A model generated the notes under the pieces. It saw only the letters and a list, made by a program, of their open reading frames with translations, did no database searches and was not told where the DNA came from. From NCBI GenBank assembly GCA_037127315.1, contig JBBBDQ010001271.1, positions 2,212,001 to 2,276,000 on the forward strand: DNA of 64,000 nucleotides, in the 5' to 3' direction. Positions 1 through 11,509 of this stretch are shown piece by piece. The stretch is from Ascarosepion bandense. Lineage: Eukaryota > Mollusca > Cephalopoda > Sepiida > Sepiidae. The first letter of the stretch is position 1, and every line of letters starts with the position of its first letter. The translations under genes and the position numbers were made by a program.

Positions 1-279
1 CCCAACCTCCATTTTGGTGATTAATCATGCCTTTTAGGGTTACAACAGTTTCCTTGTAGGAAAACAGTTAATGTTACTAATACCAGAATAAAGAGAAAAG
101 AAATCACAACATACTGCGACCTGCACAAGCCTGACATGAATATAGCTGCAGTTACCTTCAATTTTCTCACTTCTCTGAAGATATCAGTGTAACAAATGCA
201 AAATGTACTGTCATTAAAAAAAGCTTTTCCACTGAGTTTTATTTCTTCACTTTTGTTCAGATATCATTCTACATCCTAC

Positions 280-280
<1 letters not shown>

Positions 281-318
<38 letters not shown>
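281..318. repeat. (CA)n-(TA) microsatellite
   Basis: An uninterrupted run of about 15 CA units passes into a short TATATA stretch. It stands in sequence without other recognisable structure and is probably a slippage product. Confidence 0.95.
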
Positions 319-420
319 GTGACAAAAATTAATAAATATACATATGAGGAGAGTGTACATATGTATAGTATTATTATTCAGGTGATAATAAAACAGTGTT
401 CAATGTATGAGCAGAGCTGC

Positions 421-422
<2 letters not shown>

Positions 423-459
<37 letters not shown>
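423..459. repeat. (TA)n microsatellite
   Basis: About 18 TA units in a row, followed by imperfect TA-rich sequence. It lies just upstream of a Helitron-like element, whose second copy at 32.5 kb is also preceded by a (TA)n tract. Confidence 0.95.
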
Positions 460-462
<3 letters not shown>

Positions 463-530
463 TATATGCATATTAATTTACATCTATGGCACTTGTAATA
501 TACATATATCTAAATCTAAATCTAATCTAA

Positions 531-1243
531 TCTAAACTTATTTATAAATGGAACTTTGTCTGTGCATGTGTGTGTGTGTCCATTACCTATAGACTCCGAA
601 ACGGCTGAACCGATTTTCTTGAAAATTTACTCAGTTGTACTATAAGCGTCTGCAAGTGTTCTTAGCTAGGTTTTGTGTTGCGGTACCCCTGATAAATATA
701 AAAAATTGATAATTGAAAAAATCGAGTTATAGAAGGAGTGGTCCGATTTTAATCAAATTTGATACACTCACAGACAAAGACATAAGAAACGATATTCAGA
801 AGTTTCAAGGTTGCAGTTCTTACAATAGTGCAGAAAATCAATAATATATATATATAAAAGACAAGATGCTTGCGTGTGTCTGTTTATCTGCCTGTATGTC
901 TGTATTTTTTCAGCCCTTTTATTTTAGTTTTTGCTTCGGGTTTGGATCTAAGTAGGTATAATTGTAGTTCTTAGTCTAAGTCATGATACCATTTACTCAG
1001 AGGACTTATTTAGCCTTCAAATTTCAGTTTATGATGAAAAAACCTTATTTGATATCGATACCAGGAAATCAAAATTTGACTTACATCCATTCATTTTTCT
1101 TTCAGTCTACGATTTTGCTTTAACTGGAAACAACTATTGCTTTTTAGTCTTTCATGTCAACGTCCAAAGAGTCTGAGCTTCAGGACCATGGATTAGTTTT
1201 AAAGCTTTCATTACACCCGAGCAACGCCAGGCTATACTGCTAG
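531..1243 (+). mobile_element. Helitron-like non-autonomous element, copy 1
   Basis: About 710 bp that recur at 32,577-33,297 with high similarity, including a central short TA run. The 3' end has the Helitron layout: a short GC-rich inverted repeat (CCCG...CGGG type, well kept only when both copies are compared) followed by the terminal CTAG, inserted before a T. No terminal inverted repeats or target-site duplication are visible, as expected for rolling-circle elements. No Rep or helicase coding sequence lies inside, so this would be a non-autonomous derivative. The 5' boundary is approximate, because TCTAA repeats lead into it. The family match rests on end structure and general resemblance. 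Confidence 0.5.
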
Positions 1244-1246
1244 TAT

Positions 1247-1284
1247 GTATATATATGTGTGTGTGTCTCTCTCTCTCTCTCTCA
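1247..1284. repeat. Compound TATG/TG/TC microsatellite
   Basis: TA-rich sequence passes into TGTGTG and then (TC)n, directly after the 3' end of the Helitron-like copy. Confidence 0.85.
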
Positions 1285-1359
1285 GATAAGTAAAATTTTC
1301 TAATTAGTTAATATTCTTCAGCAAGTCATATTTAGTGGTTCCATCATATGGTAATATTC

Positions 1360-1965
1360 TTTTATGTGCCATGTCACTTCAGAACGTAAGCAATCATGGC
1401 CTGCCACATCTCCCTATCCCTTGTGGCTCTTAACACACCTTCTCCTGTTATCCCACACAACTTCTGCTCCGCCATCTATCTGTTCAAGTCCATCAAGTAT
1501 ATTGCGCGTTGATTTCCTTTGACTCTCTTTCCCTCTATACATCCTGTAAGCATCAAATACTTCAAGCCTTCCTTTGTCGCTACATGTCGCAAAAACTTCA
1601 GCTGTCTTTTTCTGATGTTAAGTATCAGTATCTTTTTCATGTCCATCCTCTCCAAAACCTTGTCATTGTTCACATATTCTGTCCATAGTATCCTCAGCAT
1701 CCTTCTGTAGAACCAAATTTCAGTTTCTTAAAGTCTTTCTTCACTTTTGATGAGATTGTCCAGCATTCACTGTCATATTGAAGGATAGACATCACAAGAA
1801 TCCAGTACTCTCTTCTTTGTTTCCAGTAAAATTATCCTATCTCTCAATACTCTATTCAAATTCTGGAATGCATCCTTGGCCATGCTTTCTTAAAAATAGC
1901 ACATTTATCTTAAGATTTAATCTGATTTTCACCAAAAAATCTTCAGATATTTGTCTATCCATGCA
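1360..1965 (-). mobile_element. RTE-clade LINE, 3' fragment (decayed)
   Basis: Read on the minus strand, this encodes the C-terminal part of an RTE-type ORF2 (about 1,700-1,476: RILWTEYVNNDKVLERM and IRKRQLKFLRH) and matches the better copies at 27.1-28.3 kb and 33.8-34.2 kb. Frameshifts and stops interrupt it. The reverse-transcriptase core is missing, so the copy is 5'-truncated, as usual for target-primed reverse transcription. Confidence 0.8.
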
Positions 1966-1984
1966 AACATGTTATTAAAAACAC

Positions 1985-2730
1985 CACTGTCTGTTGATCC
2001 ATGTATTGACTATTATACTTTTCAGTTTCAAGAGAGAAGCAAATTTTCACAAGCCGAACTGGTACTTTGTCATTATTAGCCTCCCTATATATATTCCCCA
2101 TTTTGCTTCTTTTTTTTTTTCACAATATAGAAACAAAATAAATATGCATCCAAAGTTTTTACCTGACGCACAGTCAAATACTGACACAACAGTACTTCAA
2201 TTCAACAAATCAGTAATCAGCATACAAATAAATATAACTACTTGTCCCAGAAATTCAGACAGAAATTAGTCTTTTGCCACAATGAGATTTTTGTTTATTT
2301 TAGTAATTTCTTTCTTTCACCAGATATTGTACAGTTTAATCTTCTCACAAAGTAAGCTGCAGTAAATAACAATATCTATTATACCCCAGGTTGTTGGTAT
2401 GAACAAAATTAAATAAAATAAAAAACAAGTGTATTTTAACACATAATAAAATAACATGAGAACAGCAAGGATAAGTTTGGATTTAAACTATGAATTCCAT
2501 GTGCATGTCAGTTTGGCACTATGTTGAATTTAGAAGTACTTGCTTGGACCAGTGAACAAGGGAAGTAACTCAGTTGTAATTTGAGTTATCATCCTTTATA
2601 TGGGAAAGTAAATCAACTCCTTCATTAACAATATCTATAAAAGAAAAAAAGGCAATACATCTTTAGGAAAAAAAGATGTGTTAAAAGAATGGTAATTCCC
2701 TTAACGCTGCTATTACTGCATACACTTGAC
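1985..2730. other. AT-rich sequence, nothing recognised
   Basis: Short ORFs only, low-complexity codons and no domain motifs. A poly-T tract lies near 2,108. I see no repeat family here that recurs elsewhere in the window. Confidence 0.5.
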
Positions 2731-2734
2731 TCCC

Positions 2735-3240
2735 TCAGCAATATTTATTGTTTTAAAAAGTAATTAGAATCTTAATAAAACTCAAAGATATGAAAAAGAA
2801 TTTATGCATTTTCTTTGTTCTTGAGAATTTACAACAGAAATATTCAACACCAATTATTGATTAGATTGTTTATTGGAATGGTTGCCAATTGACTCAAACT
2901 TTATGAAATAGTAAATGTTGAGAAATTCATTATATTTGGTTCATATATTTTTATAATTACGTAAATGCTTATAAATTTACTATAATTATTAATTGAACTA
3001 CCTTCACTCCTTGGCGATGTTTATTGTTTTAAAAGTGATGATTAGAATTGTAATAAAGCCTAAATATATGATTAATGTGAATTTATACATTTTCTTTTTT
3101 TTCAGAATTGACAACAAAGATATTAAACACTATTTATTAGACTGCTTATTTTAAAGAATAATTTTATATTTGCAAGATTATAAAAATATGTTAATCAAAT
3201 ATAATGAAATATTTATTATTTACCACTTTATAAAGAAATA
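2735..3240 (+). repeat. Two tandem copies of an AT-rich ~250-bp repeat
   Basis: Positions 2,735-2,985 and 3,008-3,240 align along their length (shared signposts TTTATTGTTTTAAAA, then AATAAA, TTTATACATTTTC, ATTAAACACTATTTATTA). A third copy lies at 13,610-13,860, just before the 189-bp array. No coding capacity or terminal structure is visible. It is an old interspersed repeat of unknown class. Confidence 0.7.
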
Positions 3241-3244
3241 AATA

Positions 3245-3860
3245 TCAAAAGAAATAATTTTATTCATAAATGTATAAAAATGTAAACAAGAAAATTTAAA
3301 TAAGCATGTAACGACAAGTAATTGTAAATATAAATAAAAAAATGTATTTTCTAGGAATTCTTTCATGTGTTTAAAGTAAATACAATAAGTTGAGAGAATC
3401 TTTTCCACATATATTTTGATAATTTTGTACTTTTTGATAAATTTCTGAATAAAATGAATTTTTTACAAATTTATTCATTTATGAAATGGTAAATAATAAA
3501 TCTTAACATGTTGGTTGATTTTTTGAAGCGGTATATCAACTACTATTGTAACTGCTATAGGTTATTTAATGCCAAAATCTAGATATTTTGCACATAATTC
3601 TATACCTTCAGAGTAAAGTTATGATTTTTAAATATATATTTTGTAGATTATAAAATATATTGTTGGTAATTTTACAATGAAAATGCATTTTTATATTTTC
3701 AGTGTTGCCATAATTTCCATTTTGCTATAAAAATGTATTGTTGGTCATTTTATTATAAAAATGTACTGTTGATTTTTTTCTTAATTGTTCACTATTTGCC
3801 TATAGTTTGGACCCTAACAAGTGCTACCACCCTGGGTTTATAAAAAGTAAATAATAAGCA
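3245..3860. other. AT-rich sequence, nothing recognised
   Basis: AT-rich sequence with short dispersed direct repeats (AAAATGTATTGTTGGT and AAAATGTACTGTTGAT near 3,729-3,770). No ORF of note. Confidence 0.5.
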
Positions 3861-3867
3861 TCACATT

Positions 3868-4120
3868 GTACAGGGTGACACAAAAAACAGGAATTTTTTA
3901 TTTGTTCGTTTGTGATTTTTTCTTGTGGGGCTATCTCAAGAGTAAAGTGAACATGACTCGACCAAGAACTCTGGATAAGTTAAAACAAAGAATTCAGGAT
4001 GAAATTTACAGTATCCCAGCTGAGATGTTGCAGCAGTCAATGAGGAATCTCAGCAGCAGATTTCAAGAATATATTTGTAGAAGAGGATGCCATCTACAAA
4101 ATGTAATTTTAAAAAAGTGA
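3868..4120 (+). pseudogene. Tc1/mariner-superfamily transposase, C-terminal relic
   Basis: An open frame of 84 codons contains DFFLWGYLKSKV followed by TRPRTLDKLKQRIQDEI and ends NVILKK. This is the C-terminal end of a DDE transposase of the IS630/Tc1/mariner type; DFFLWGYLK normally follows the last acidic catalytic region. The frame begins almost directly at a CAGGGTGACAC sequence that looks like a terminal inverted repeat, so the N-terminal and catalytic parts have been deleted. The matching right terminus is not visible. It cannot be active. Confidence 0.65.
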
Positions 4121-4164
4121 AAATTCCATCATTGTTTCTTAAATAGCATGTTTTAAGATTTCAA

Positions 4165-4369
4165 TTTTTTTTTTTTTTAATCATATCACCCCAAGCAAGG
4201 CGGTAAGACCACTGGTGTGCAGGGAGTTACGTAAGAGTGAACAGATTGGAAAAGAGAAAGCCGGAAACCATGTCCTAAACAGGGAACAAGGGATGAGCCT
4301 CTACACCTGTTCAATAGACGTGGGTGGAGTGTGAACTGGGCGATAGTTCAGTCTATCTACTCCAATTAC
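4165..4369 (-). mobile_element. LINE-end element: one head joined to the tail
   Basis: Read on the minus strand it starts with the LINE 5' head (TTGGAGTAGATAG... TCACACTCCACCCACG... CCCTTGTTCCCTGTTTAGG) and passes directly into the LINE 3' tail (ACATCAGTGG-type sequence, CCTTGCTTGGGGTG, then poly-A). The roughly 3.3 kb of coding sequence in the full LINE at 56.3-59.8 kb is absent. At about 205 bp it is a non-autonomous unit built from both ends of a LINE, comparable in design to trypanosome RIME from ingi. The three-headed version is at 36.0-36.5 kb. Confidence 0.75.
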
Positions 4370-4389
4370 CTTCAATAAAATATATTTCT

Positions 4390-5010
4390 TCCATCATTCT
4401 TGGTTTTATTGAATTGTTAAAAAGTTGTCGTTTTTTGGGTCACGCTATACTTGGTTTACATATTGTTATAATTTTGTGAATAAATTTTTATGTCTTCATT
4501 GTATTAAAGATAACACAATCAAAAAATATAATGTCACTTGGAGTCAACGTAATCTTATTAAATTCTGTAGTCAGTATATAACTCACTTTCAGCTCACTCT
4601 CAATAATTTTCTTTCAACTTCTCTAACAGAATCCTGATGATTCTCAGCATCAGTATTTATGCTACTTGGATTCATTCAAGTACTATTCTGGAGAAGTGTG
4701 TTTAAACATTACCAACGGAATCAACAGTGTATACAGTAATAGTAGAGTCAAAAGAAAAAAACCATCCTTTTGACATAACATCTTTTTGTCAGAAAAACTA
4801 TGTCAATCTAATGTGTCATATCTTCTATGTGATGTGTCCTTACAGGATATATATGATCATGGATCACCACAATTTCCTATCCTTTTGTTGTAACCCTAAA
4901 AGATTACTGCATGAGAAATTACCAAAACGGAGGTTGGGAATAATAGTATACCAACAAGACTTGCACGGTGCATGAAGTACATACACTGCTAGTGAGCTGC
5001 TAGTCAGTAT
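4390..5010. other. Unassigned sequence
   Basis: Only short ORFs without motifs. No similarity to other parts of the window was noticed. Confidence 0.4.
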
Positions 5011-5014
5011 AATC

Positions 5015-5450
5015 ACTTGGTATTTACCACCTCCCAAATAAGGCAGATGTGACACAAAGTCAATTAAAGTTTGGAATCCGAGCCCTTAAGCTCAGCCAAA
5101 AATATCCCATAGATCCAGAGTAAGGCTAGTTCAGACTTTTGTCTATACACCCCAGATGAAACTCTTCAGCAGAACCTCATTTGGGTTTCTTTCTGCCTGG
5201 AGGTAGAGAGTCAATCAAAAGAGAGTTTGGATCAAGTATTACCACTCTGTATTTACCACATTCCCATCAAGGTGGATGCAACACAAGGACAATTAAAGTG
5301 GGGATTCCGATCACTTAAGCTCAGTCAAAAGTAATCCATAATTCCATATCAGGGCTATTGTTTATTCACCCAGGACACCTCGTTTGGGTTCCTGTCTGTC
5401 CAGAAATAGAGGGTTGATCAAAAGAGAGTTTGGATCAAGTGTGATCACTC
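5015..5450. repeat. Two-copy tandem duplication (~205-230 bp)
   Basis: The stretch from about 5,015 to 5,240 is repeated at 5,244-5,450. Shared blocks include GTATTTACCAC, AATTAAAG, CTTAAGCTCAG and AGAGAGTTTGGATCAAG. Spacing drifts between 203 and 229 bp, so the copies have gained indels. No coding sequence or terminal structure is visible. Confidence 0.75.
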
Positions 5451-5499
5451 TAATCTACTCTAATGTTCAAGTACTTATGAGGAAAGGAATGTTCCATTC

Positions 5500-5880
5500 C
5501 TGCATATATGTAAGTATATGACACTTTTATAGCACTTAATAAATTTTGTCTTTTTGTTCCTCTCCTAAACTTTATTCTGCCATCAATTTACTCAAAGTTG
5601 CTAGGTAGGTTATATATTGCTTTCTTCTGTCTTGTTTTGCTTTCAATTTGATTATAAAACTTTCCAAGACTTCTTTCCTCTTTATGTAGCCTAGAAATTT
5701 CAAATATCTAAAACTTTGTCATTACTGACTGATGTTCAGTATCCTTTTGTTACTTCAAGTCTCTTCTTCATCTGTGAGAAGATTGTCCAGAATTTGCTGC
5801 CATAAAGAGGACTGATAACACATAAAAGTACTCTTTTCATATATTTGCTAATAATACTGCATTTACTGTTGAATGCAGAT
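5500..5880 (-). mobile_element. RTE-clade LINE relic, strongly decayed
   Basis: On the minus strand the sequence follows the RTE 3' region nucleotide by nucleotide in places (for example ...TGCCATAAAGAGGACTG, TGTGAGAAGATTGTCCAG, compared with 1,740-1,790 and 7,300-7,350). No open frame survives. Confidence 0.6.
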
Positions 5881-6473
5881 TTTTACTAATCACAATGACT
5901 TTGTAATTAAGATTTCTGTACTTAAGTTTAAACAGGTCTTTTATATTTGCATGCTGTGTCTATCTGTAAGCTTTTAAAATTTGGTATAAACATTGACAAA
6001 GGACTCTTTGGAAGAAAATGGCCTGTTAATGTCAAATTATGCAGAAGAATTACAAGCAGGAGTTCCATGCCAATTCTTTGAAGACACCATGATTTGACTG
6101 AACTTGAATGGTGCAAATAGTCAATCTTTTCCAGCTGGTTGATCTCACACTCTCAGACCATTAAGATCCTGTCATAGATGCAGGTGGTTCTCTTCCTGAG
6201 GTTTGCTGAAGCAAGATAAAAATTGGCTTCCAACAGAATACACACAGTATTGACTGGTAGTGTCTGTTGAAAGTTCTTAGGGCAAGGCATCATAATAATC
6301 TTGAACAGCATCTGATTTATGAGGAACTTCTCTAGTGGTTACTATGTAAAGATATTAACTTTTGTATTAGAGGTATTCATAGTAAAGATGGTTTTCTGAG
6401 GTAGAACCAAGATAAAGCATTTTGGGTTAAAACTAACAATAAATAACCTTTGGATTGAGTTTGTTTCACTTCT

Positions 6474-6776
6474 ATGTATTGTGGTGTAATGGATATTGGC
6501 TCAGAATAGGAAACTGGTAAAGCCAAGTTTGAATTCCAGTTTGTTGTATTCACTTACATGCAAATACGCTTTGGGAAAAGTATGAACCCATCTCTTTTTC
6601 CTCTATCTATGGGTTAAATAGCAGGGTAGATTGTGTTCTGTAGCCTTGTTTGGAAACCAGTTACTGCAAAAAGAAATGGTGACCTACTGCTAGAAAACCA
6701 TCTGCTTAGTCATTCATGGATTGAAAGAGACATGATCACCCAAGCATGTATCACATACAACAATTAACAGACTGAC
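6474..6776 (+). mobile_element. tRNA-headed SINE (family A), near full length
   Basis: The order is a polymerase-III-like head with A-box (TGGTGTAATGGATA) and degenerate B-box (GTTTGAATTCC), then the conserved body (GGGTTAAATAGCAGG, ACCTACTG), then the 3' end CATGATCACCCAAGC... TTAACAGACTGAC. It has no poly-A. It is about 85% similar by eye to the copy at 20,810, and no target-site duplication is obvious, so it is an older insertion. Cephalopod Ceph-SINEs are a candidate superfamily; I cannot confirm this. Confidence 0.8.
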
Positions 6777-6929
6777 AATGATTCAAATTTAGAAGATAAC
6801 TAAATATGGGTAGACTAAAATTTTATCTAATAGTGGATGAGAGTAGATCCATAGTTTTTCACATATTATTATTTAAATTTTGATCTAAAATATTTTCTGT
6901 AAAATATTCAAATTTCTTTCTTGATATAC

Positions 6930-7640
6930 TATGTCCCTGAAGGGTATAAGCAATCATGACTTTCCACAACTTCCTGTCTATTGTAGCTGTTAATAAGCAC
7001 AAACTCTGTCTTTCTGTTCATTCTTCCAAGTTCTGTTTCATTTACTCAAACTCATAAAGCATGTTGCACATTGTCTTCAACTGTTCCCTTATCTGTCCCA
7101 CAAGTATTTCATTTTCCAATATTTCTCAATATTTCAATATTTCTCAATATTTGCCCCAGAAACCTCAATTGTCTCTTCTTGATGTTAAGTATTAGTTTGT
7201 TTTTCTCTTTTCTCCAAAATTTGATCATTAATCACGTTTGGTCCACAGTATCCTCAGCATCCTACTGTAGAACCACATTTCTGTTACTGCAGGTTTTCTC
7301 TTCATCTTTGAGGAGATCATCCAGCACTCACTGCCATAGAGGAAGACAGATATTATATAACAGTTCAACACTCTTTTCCTTGTTTCTAGCAGAATTTTTC
7401 TATTTCTTAATACTCTGCTATTTCTTAATACTCTGCTTAGCTTTTGATTCTATTTCTTAATACTCTGCTTAGCTTTTGAAATGTTTTCCTGGCTATCTCA
7501 ATACACCTTTGAATCTCAGTGTCTCTCATTCTGTCCACTGTTAAACCACTTCCAAGACACTTAAATGTTTATGCTTTGATTTTGGTACCTTTGATTTGCA
7601 ATTCATACTTTACCACTGAATAAAATATATTGACAAATAT
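6930..7640 (-). mobile_element. RTE-clade LINE, 3' fragment (decayed)
   Basis: The minus strand matches the other RTE copies from the 3' terminus (TATGTCCCTGAAGG...) through the region of the C-terminal ORF2 domain and toward the reverse transcriptase. Frames are broken. Small tandem slips are visible: the 15-mer ATTTCTCAATATTTC overlaps itself near 7,125-7,150, and TTTCTTAATACTCTGCT is repeated three times between 7,394 and 7,480. Confidence 0.75.
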
Positions 7641-8950
7641 GAAGATTATAATAAAGGAAGAGTATTCATTGTGTAAAACAAATGCATTTTTCTTTATTGG
7701 TAATATTAATGGTAATATTAGTCATTTCCTTCCTACAAGGATAAATTTAACATTCATTGACTGAACAGCCAGTCCTGATTTTAGTTGAAATTTATAAAAT
7801 CTCTCTCTTAAAACAATTTTTCAGAAAAAAAGGTTTCTCATGTTCAGTAACTGGTATTGCTTTTTTTAGTATTGATAGGAATTTCCTTCCTAACCTTTTG
7901 TTTGAAGTAGTGTAAAATGTCAACATGTTTATTGGGTCATTATTTTCTGTTTGAATTACATGTGCTATCCCTTTTTAGTTGTTGCTGTTGTTAGTCACCA
8001 ACAAATGATGTGGTTTCTGTTATATGGGACAGTTCTTTGTAATTCTGAGATACCAAGTCACAAGATTCACAGAAAGATGATCCTTGCCAAAAGATTTCCC
8101 TTGCTCAAAGCCATTTTTTAACCCTTGATCTGAGAATGTTGTATTCCGCTGAAAGTCTAAATGTTTTTGAATGTGTTTAGCACCATGCAACACATCTGTA
8201 TGAAAATATCAAGGCTATTTAAATAAACAAATTGAGTTTTCAGGCTAGTGATTTGGTTTTGTAGAAATTTACATTGTTGGAGAAGACTAGCTATTAACAG
8301 TGTTGGCATTGTACCAGTCTGCATGAGTTGATCCATAAACGTATAAAAGTTTAGGAAAGTGGTTGTTGGATTATCCAAAAATAATCTTATATATTAATAG
8401 CTGATATATAATTGCTAATACTAATGCTGCAAACTCTTCAGAGTCTGAAAGAGTGTTTTTGTGATGAACTTAATTTATTCTGACAAAAGAAATCATCTTG
8501 AAACTAAAAACATGGCAAATCTTCTCATCATAAATTTGATAGGTCTTCCAGTGAATTTTTGAGACTGTAGCGATTGTGTCTTAATGTGGATAAGAAATCA
8601 TAACACAGCAAGTGTCAAAAGGCATCATACTTCTAAACAGTATTTCAATCTGAAACTATCTTAATCAATAAATGTTTTTGATTAAATCATCAAAATGGTT
8701 TAATTCATTTTGATACTATAATAATGATTTGTTTCATTCTCAGATTAAAAGTAAATAAGCAGAATAGGTTCCTCAAGATTACTTGCCTCTTTAGAAACAA
8801 TTCCTGGAAATTTGGGATACCATTATTGTCTATTAGGCTATGGATTTATTGATATGCCTACTATATGATTAGCATAGTTATCTCAGATGCAGCAACCAAT
8901 TTCTGAATCTTTGTTCTTATCTCACAGGCTGGACTGTTCATATCTACCTT
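7640..8950. other. Unassigned sequence; possible old piggyBac-MITE interior at 7,735-7,835
   Basis: Positions 7,735-7,835 share CATTCATTGACTGA-CAG and AAATTTATAAAAT with the interior of the MITE at 39,823-40,044 but lack its inverted ends. The rest shows no domain, repeat or RNA structure that I recognise. Confidence 0.45.
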
Positions 8951-8952
8951 TT

Positions 8953-9470
8953 CTTTTTTTTATGATCATTTCACCATTTCACCCTAAGCAAGGCAGTTTT
9001 ACTGCCACTGGTGTGTAGGGGATTACTAAAAAGGAGAGTGATGAAAAAGAGTAACAAGTTATAGGGGGTGTCAGAGAATGGGTAAGAGAAGGATGAGAAC
9101 ACTGGTGTGAAGAGAGCTGATGAGAGTAAAGCAGACAGGGAAAACAACATGAGGGAAAGGATGCAAACCAGAGAGATAGGAAATGGCAATTGACCTTACA
9201 TTTAAATTCTTGGAGATTGTAGCTGTTGGGGAAGCAAATCTATGGAAGGGAATTCCACAGGCGGGAAGTGCAAGAAAAGAAGCTGATAGAGTAGAGGTTG
9301 CAGTTATATTTTATTGGTTTCAATGTAAAAGGGTGTGTCCTAGTTGTGAGTCTAGTAGCTTGAGTAAATTCATGCAGAGTGAGTATCAGGGAGCTAACCT
9401 TGTCAGAGCAGAAGTCGTGAAAGTATTTGTGGAAGTTCCTCCTAAAGAGATTAACTGAGCTCTGTTTAAT
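8953..9470 (-). mobile_element. Jockey/CR1-like LINE, 3' end
   Basis: In minus orientation it holds the C-terminal end of ORF2 (FFSCTSRLWNSLP) and the 3' UTR with the family tail CACCAGTGG...CCTTGCTTAGGGTG, closed by a T-run on the plus strand (poly-A on the element's sense strand). It is 5'-truncated. The 3' UTR belongs to the subfamily whose sequence resembles the unit of the 94-bp array at 43.3-46.9 kb. Confidence 0.85.
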
Positions 9471-9787
9471 CATGTTTATCATTATTAAAGTCTTTTCTTA
9501 TCAAACTTCCAACAAATCTATATCAGTCTGTTCTTACTGCTTTCTGTTCTTATCTAATTTAGTTTATTTCTATCTCTGTTGCTCTTTGCTGTTTTGCCCT
9601 TTTTCTCTCCATGCATACATGTATTCATGTAGCTGTCTTCTTATTACTTGAAATGTTTATTTTGAGTGGGTACATATGTTGACATTACTATTATATTTAA
9701 CTGTAATAGTTATAGAAACCAGCCTGGAAATTTCACCATTTAAAATAATGAATATGCCAGCTCAAATATCTGTATCCACTAAAAAAT

Positions 9788-10090
9788 CAGTCAGTTAAGT
9801 GCCATATGTGAAACACGCTTGGGCGATCATGTCTCAAAAAAGTCATGACTGACTGGGCAGAAGATTATCCCGCAGTAGGTTGCCATTGCTTTCTGCGGTA
9901 GACTGGTTGCCAGCCAAGGCTGTAGAACCTAATCTGTCCTGTTATTTAACCCATAACTGGAAGGAAGAGACGGATTAATACCTTTCCCAAGGGTATTTGC
10001 GCATAAGTGAATACAATGGATTCAACTGGAATTCGAACTCGGCTCCCCGATTTCTCGTTCTGAGCCGATATCCACTGGACCACAACGCAC
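9788..10090 (-). mobile_element. tRNA-headed SINE (family A), full length
   Basis: A full-length copy on the minus strand. The head at 10,090-10,000 carries the A-box TGGTCCAGTGGATA and the B-box GAGTTCGAATTCC, the body contains ACCTACTGCGGG, and the 3' end is TTAACTGACTGA. It is close to the copies at 20,810 and 49,501. No clear target-site duplication is visible. Confidence 0.85.
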
Positions 10091-10179
10091 AACCTTAACC
10101 TAAGTTACACTGACAAAATGATTAAATCACGAACCAAATATTGCAATTTGCTTTTTGAAAATACATATTTTAGTCTACT

Positions 10180-10645
10180 TTTTTTTTTTTTAATAAGCAT
10201 TTCACCCCGAGCAAGGCATGTCACTGCCACTACTGTGCAGGGGGCTACATAGAGTGAAGGAAGGATGGTTAAATATAGGAAATGTCAGAGGGTGGGTGAT
10301 AGGCGGGTAAGGATACTGAGAATGAGGGTTGGGTAGATGAGAATGTTCTGAGAATAATTGGGAGTTAGTGTGATAGGAGGTGTCTATTGACCCCACATTT
10401 AAACACCTGGAGATTGTAGCTGTCGGGAAAGCAGACTTGTGGAAGGGAATTCCACAGGCAGGAAACGCAAGAAAAGAAGCTGTAAATTCGTGCTTAGGCG
10501 GCATCAGTGATCTAAGTTCATCGGAGCAGAAGCCATGAAAGTACTTGTAGAAGAGACACAGGGAAGCCACATCACGCCGGTGAGAGAGTGGTTGCAGCTG
10601 GTCTCCCAAGTCAACCACGTTACAGATTCTCCTTTCAAAGTCAGA
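10180..10645 (-). mobile_element. Jockey/CR1-like LINE, 3' end (ORF tail deleted internally)
   Basis: A 149-codon minus frame begins within the ORF2 C-terminal region (RRICNVVDLGDQLQPLSHRR, then LFYKYFHGFCSDELRSL). It then jumps near PPKHEF to the FPACGIPF region, so about 90 bp of the normal C-terminus are missing. The 3' UTR and tail follow. It is the same subfamily as the near-complete LINE at 56.3-59.8 kb, but with one copy instead of two of the 3' UTR duplication. Confidence 0.85.
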
Positions 10646-10804
10646 TATCATAACAGTTTCTTATATGATGTCAGTGTAGTCAATATCTTTTAATTTCAAT
10701 GTCAACAGCATCCACTGAGTCATTTAATCCTTCTTCCTCAAGACAATCATGATATACATTTATACTTTGCACTGCTACAGATAAATCACCATGAGGCACC
10801 ACTT

Positions 10805-11140
10805 CTTTTTCTATGTGCTCTGTCTCTTCAGGACATTGGAGTTCATAGTTTTCCACAATTTTTTTTTTTTGTAACTTATAATAAATTCTGTCCTTTTGCT
10901 ATCTCTATTAAACTCTGTTCTGACATCCAAGTTTGCAAGGTAGTTTATGCATTGGTTTCTTCTGTTCATCTTATGACAAATTTTAGAGAAAATGGAAACA
11001 ATAAGAATGCTTTATACGATCAGAAAAAGACAGTTTAAATTTCAAGGGCACATAATGTAAAAAGATGACTTAAAAAATCTGACACAGACTGGATAAATTG
11101 ACAGCAAGATTGATAGAGAAAACTAATGCATAATGAACTC
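10805..11140. mobile_element. RTE-clade LINE fragment with internal inversion
   Basis: Positions 10,805-10,980 read as RTE 3' end on the minus strand (peptide relic NRRNQCINYLANL, equivalent to the GRQRITYLQGL region). Positions 10,980-11,140 read on the plus strand as the directly upstream segment (ERM... IRKRQFKFQGHIM, then LTQTG). The two halves together give one contiguous ORF2 segment with the upstream half flipped. This is what twin priming produces for LINE insertions. Both halves are decayed. Confidence 0.65.
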
Positions 11141-11509
11141 TGAGAAACAAACAATGGAAATTATTTCCAGGACCAATGATATGAATAAATATTAGATTTA
11201 TTAAGATAATAATTTTGTTTGATAACTGAAAATTGATTGGCCAGGTTTTTTCAGATTTATTCCAAACCAATTATTTTACAGATTTATTGGCAAGTCTTTC
11301 ATGTTGCCACTAATATGTTATTCATATGCCTTAACCTTTTCACTGATAAGTATATTTATTAATGTTGCAATTCCTCTTTTGGGTTTTTCTTATAAAAAAT
11401 TGATGAAAATAGACCTCATTAGGTGCTGAAAATGGTGTTATTTTTACAAAAATCAATGAATATCTATGATAGAAAATATAACAGATGTAATATATGCATA
11501 TATGTTATT

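Noticed and set aside
423..459. TATA-box or promoter
   Set aside because: TA runs in this window are microsatellites. Nothing downstream looks like a transcribed gene, so promoter calls from TATA sequence are not supportable.
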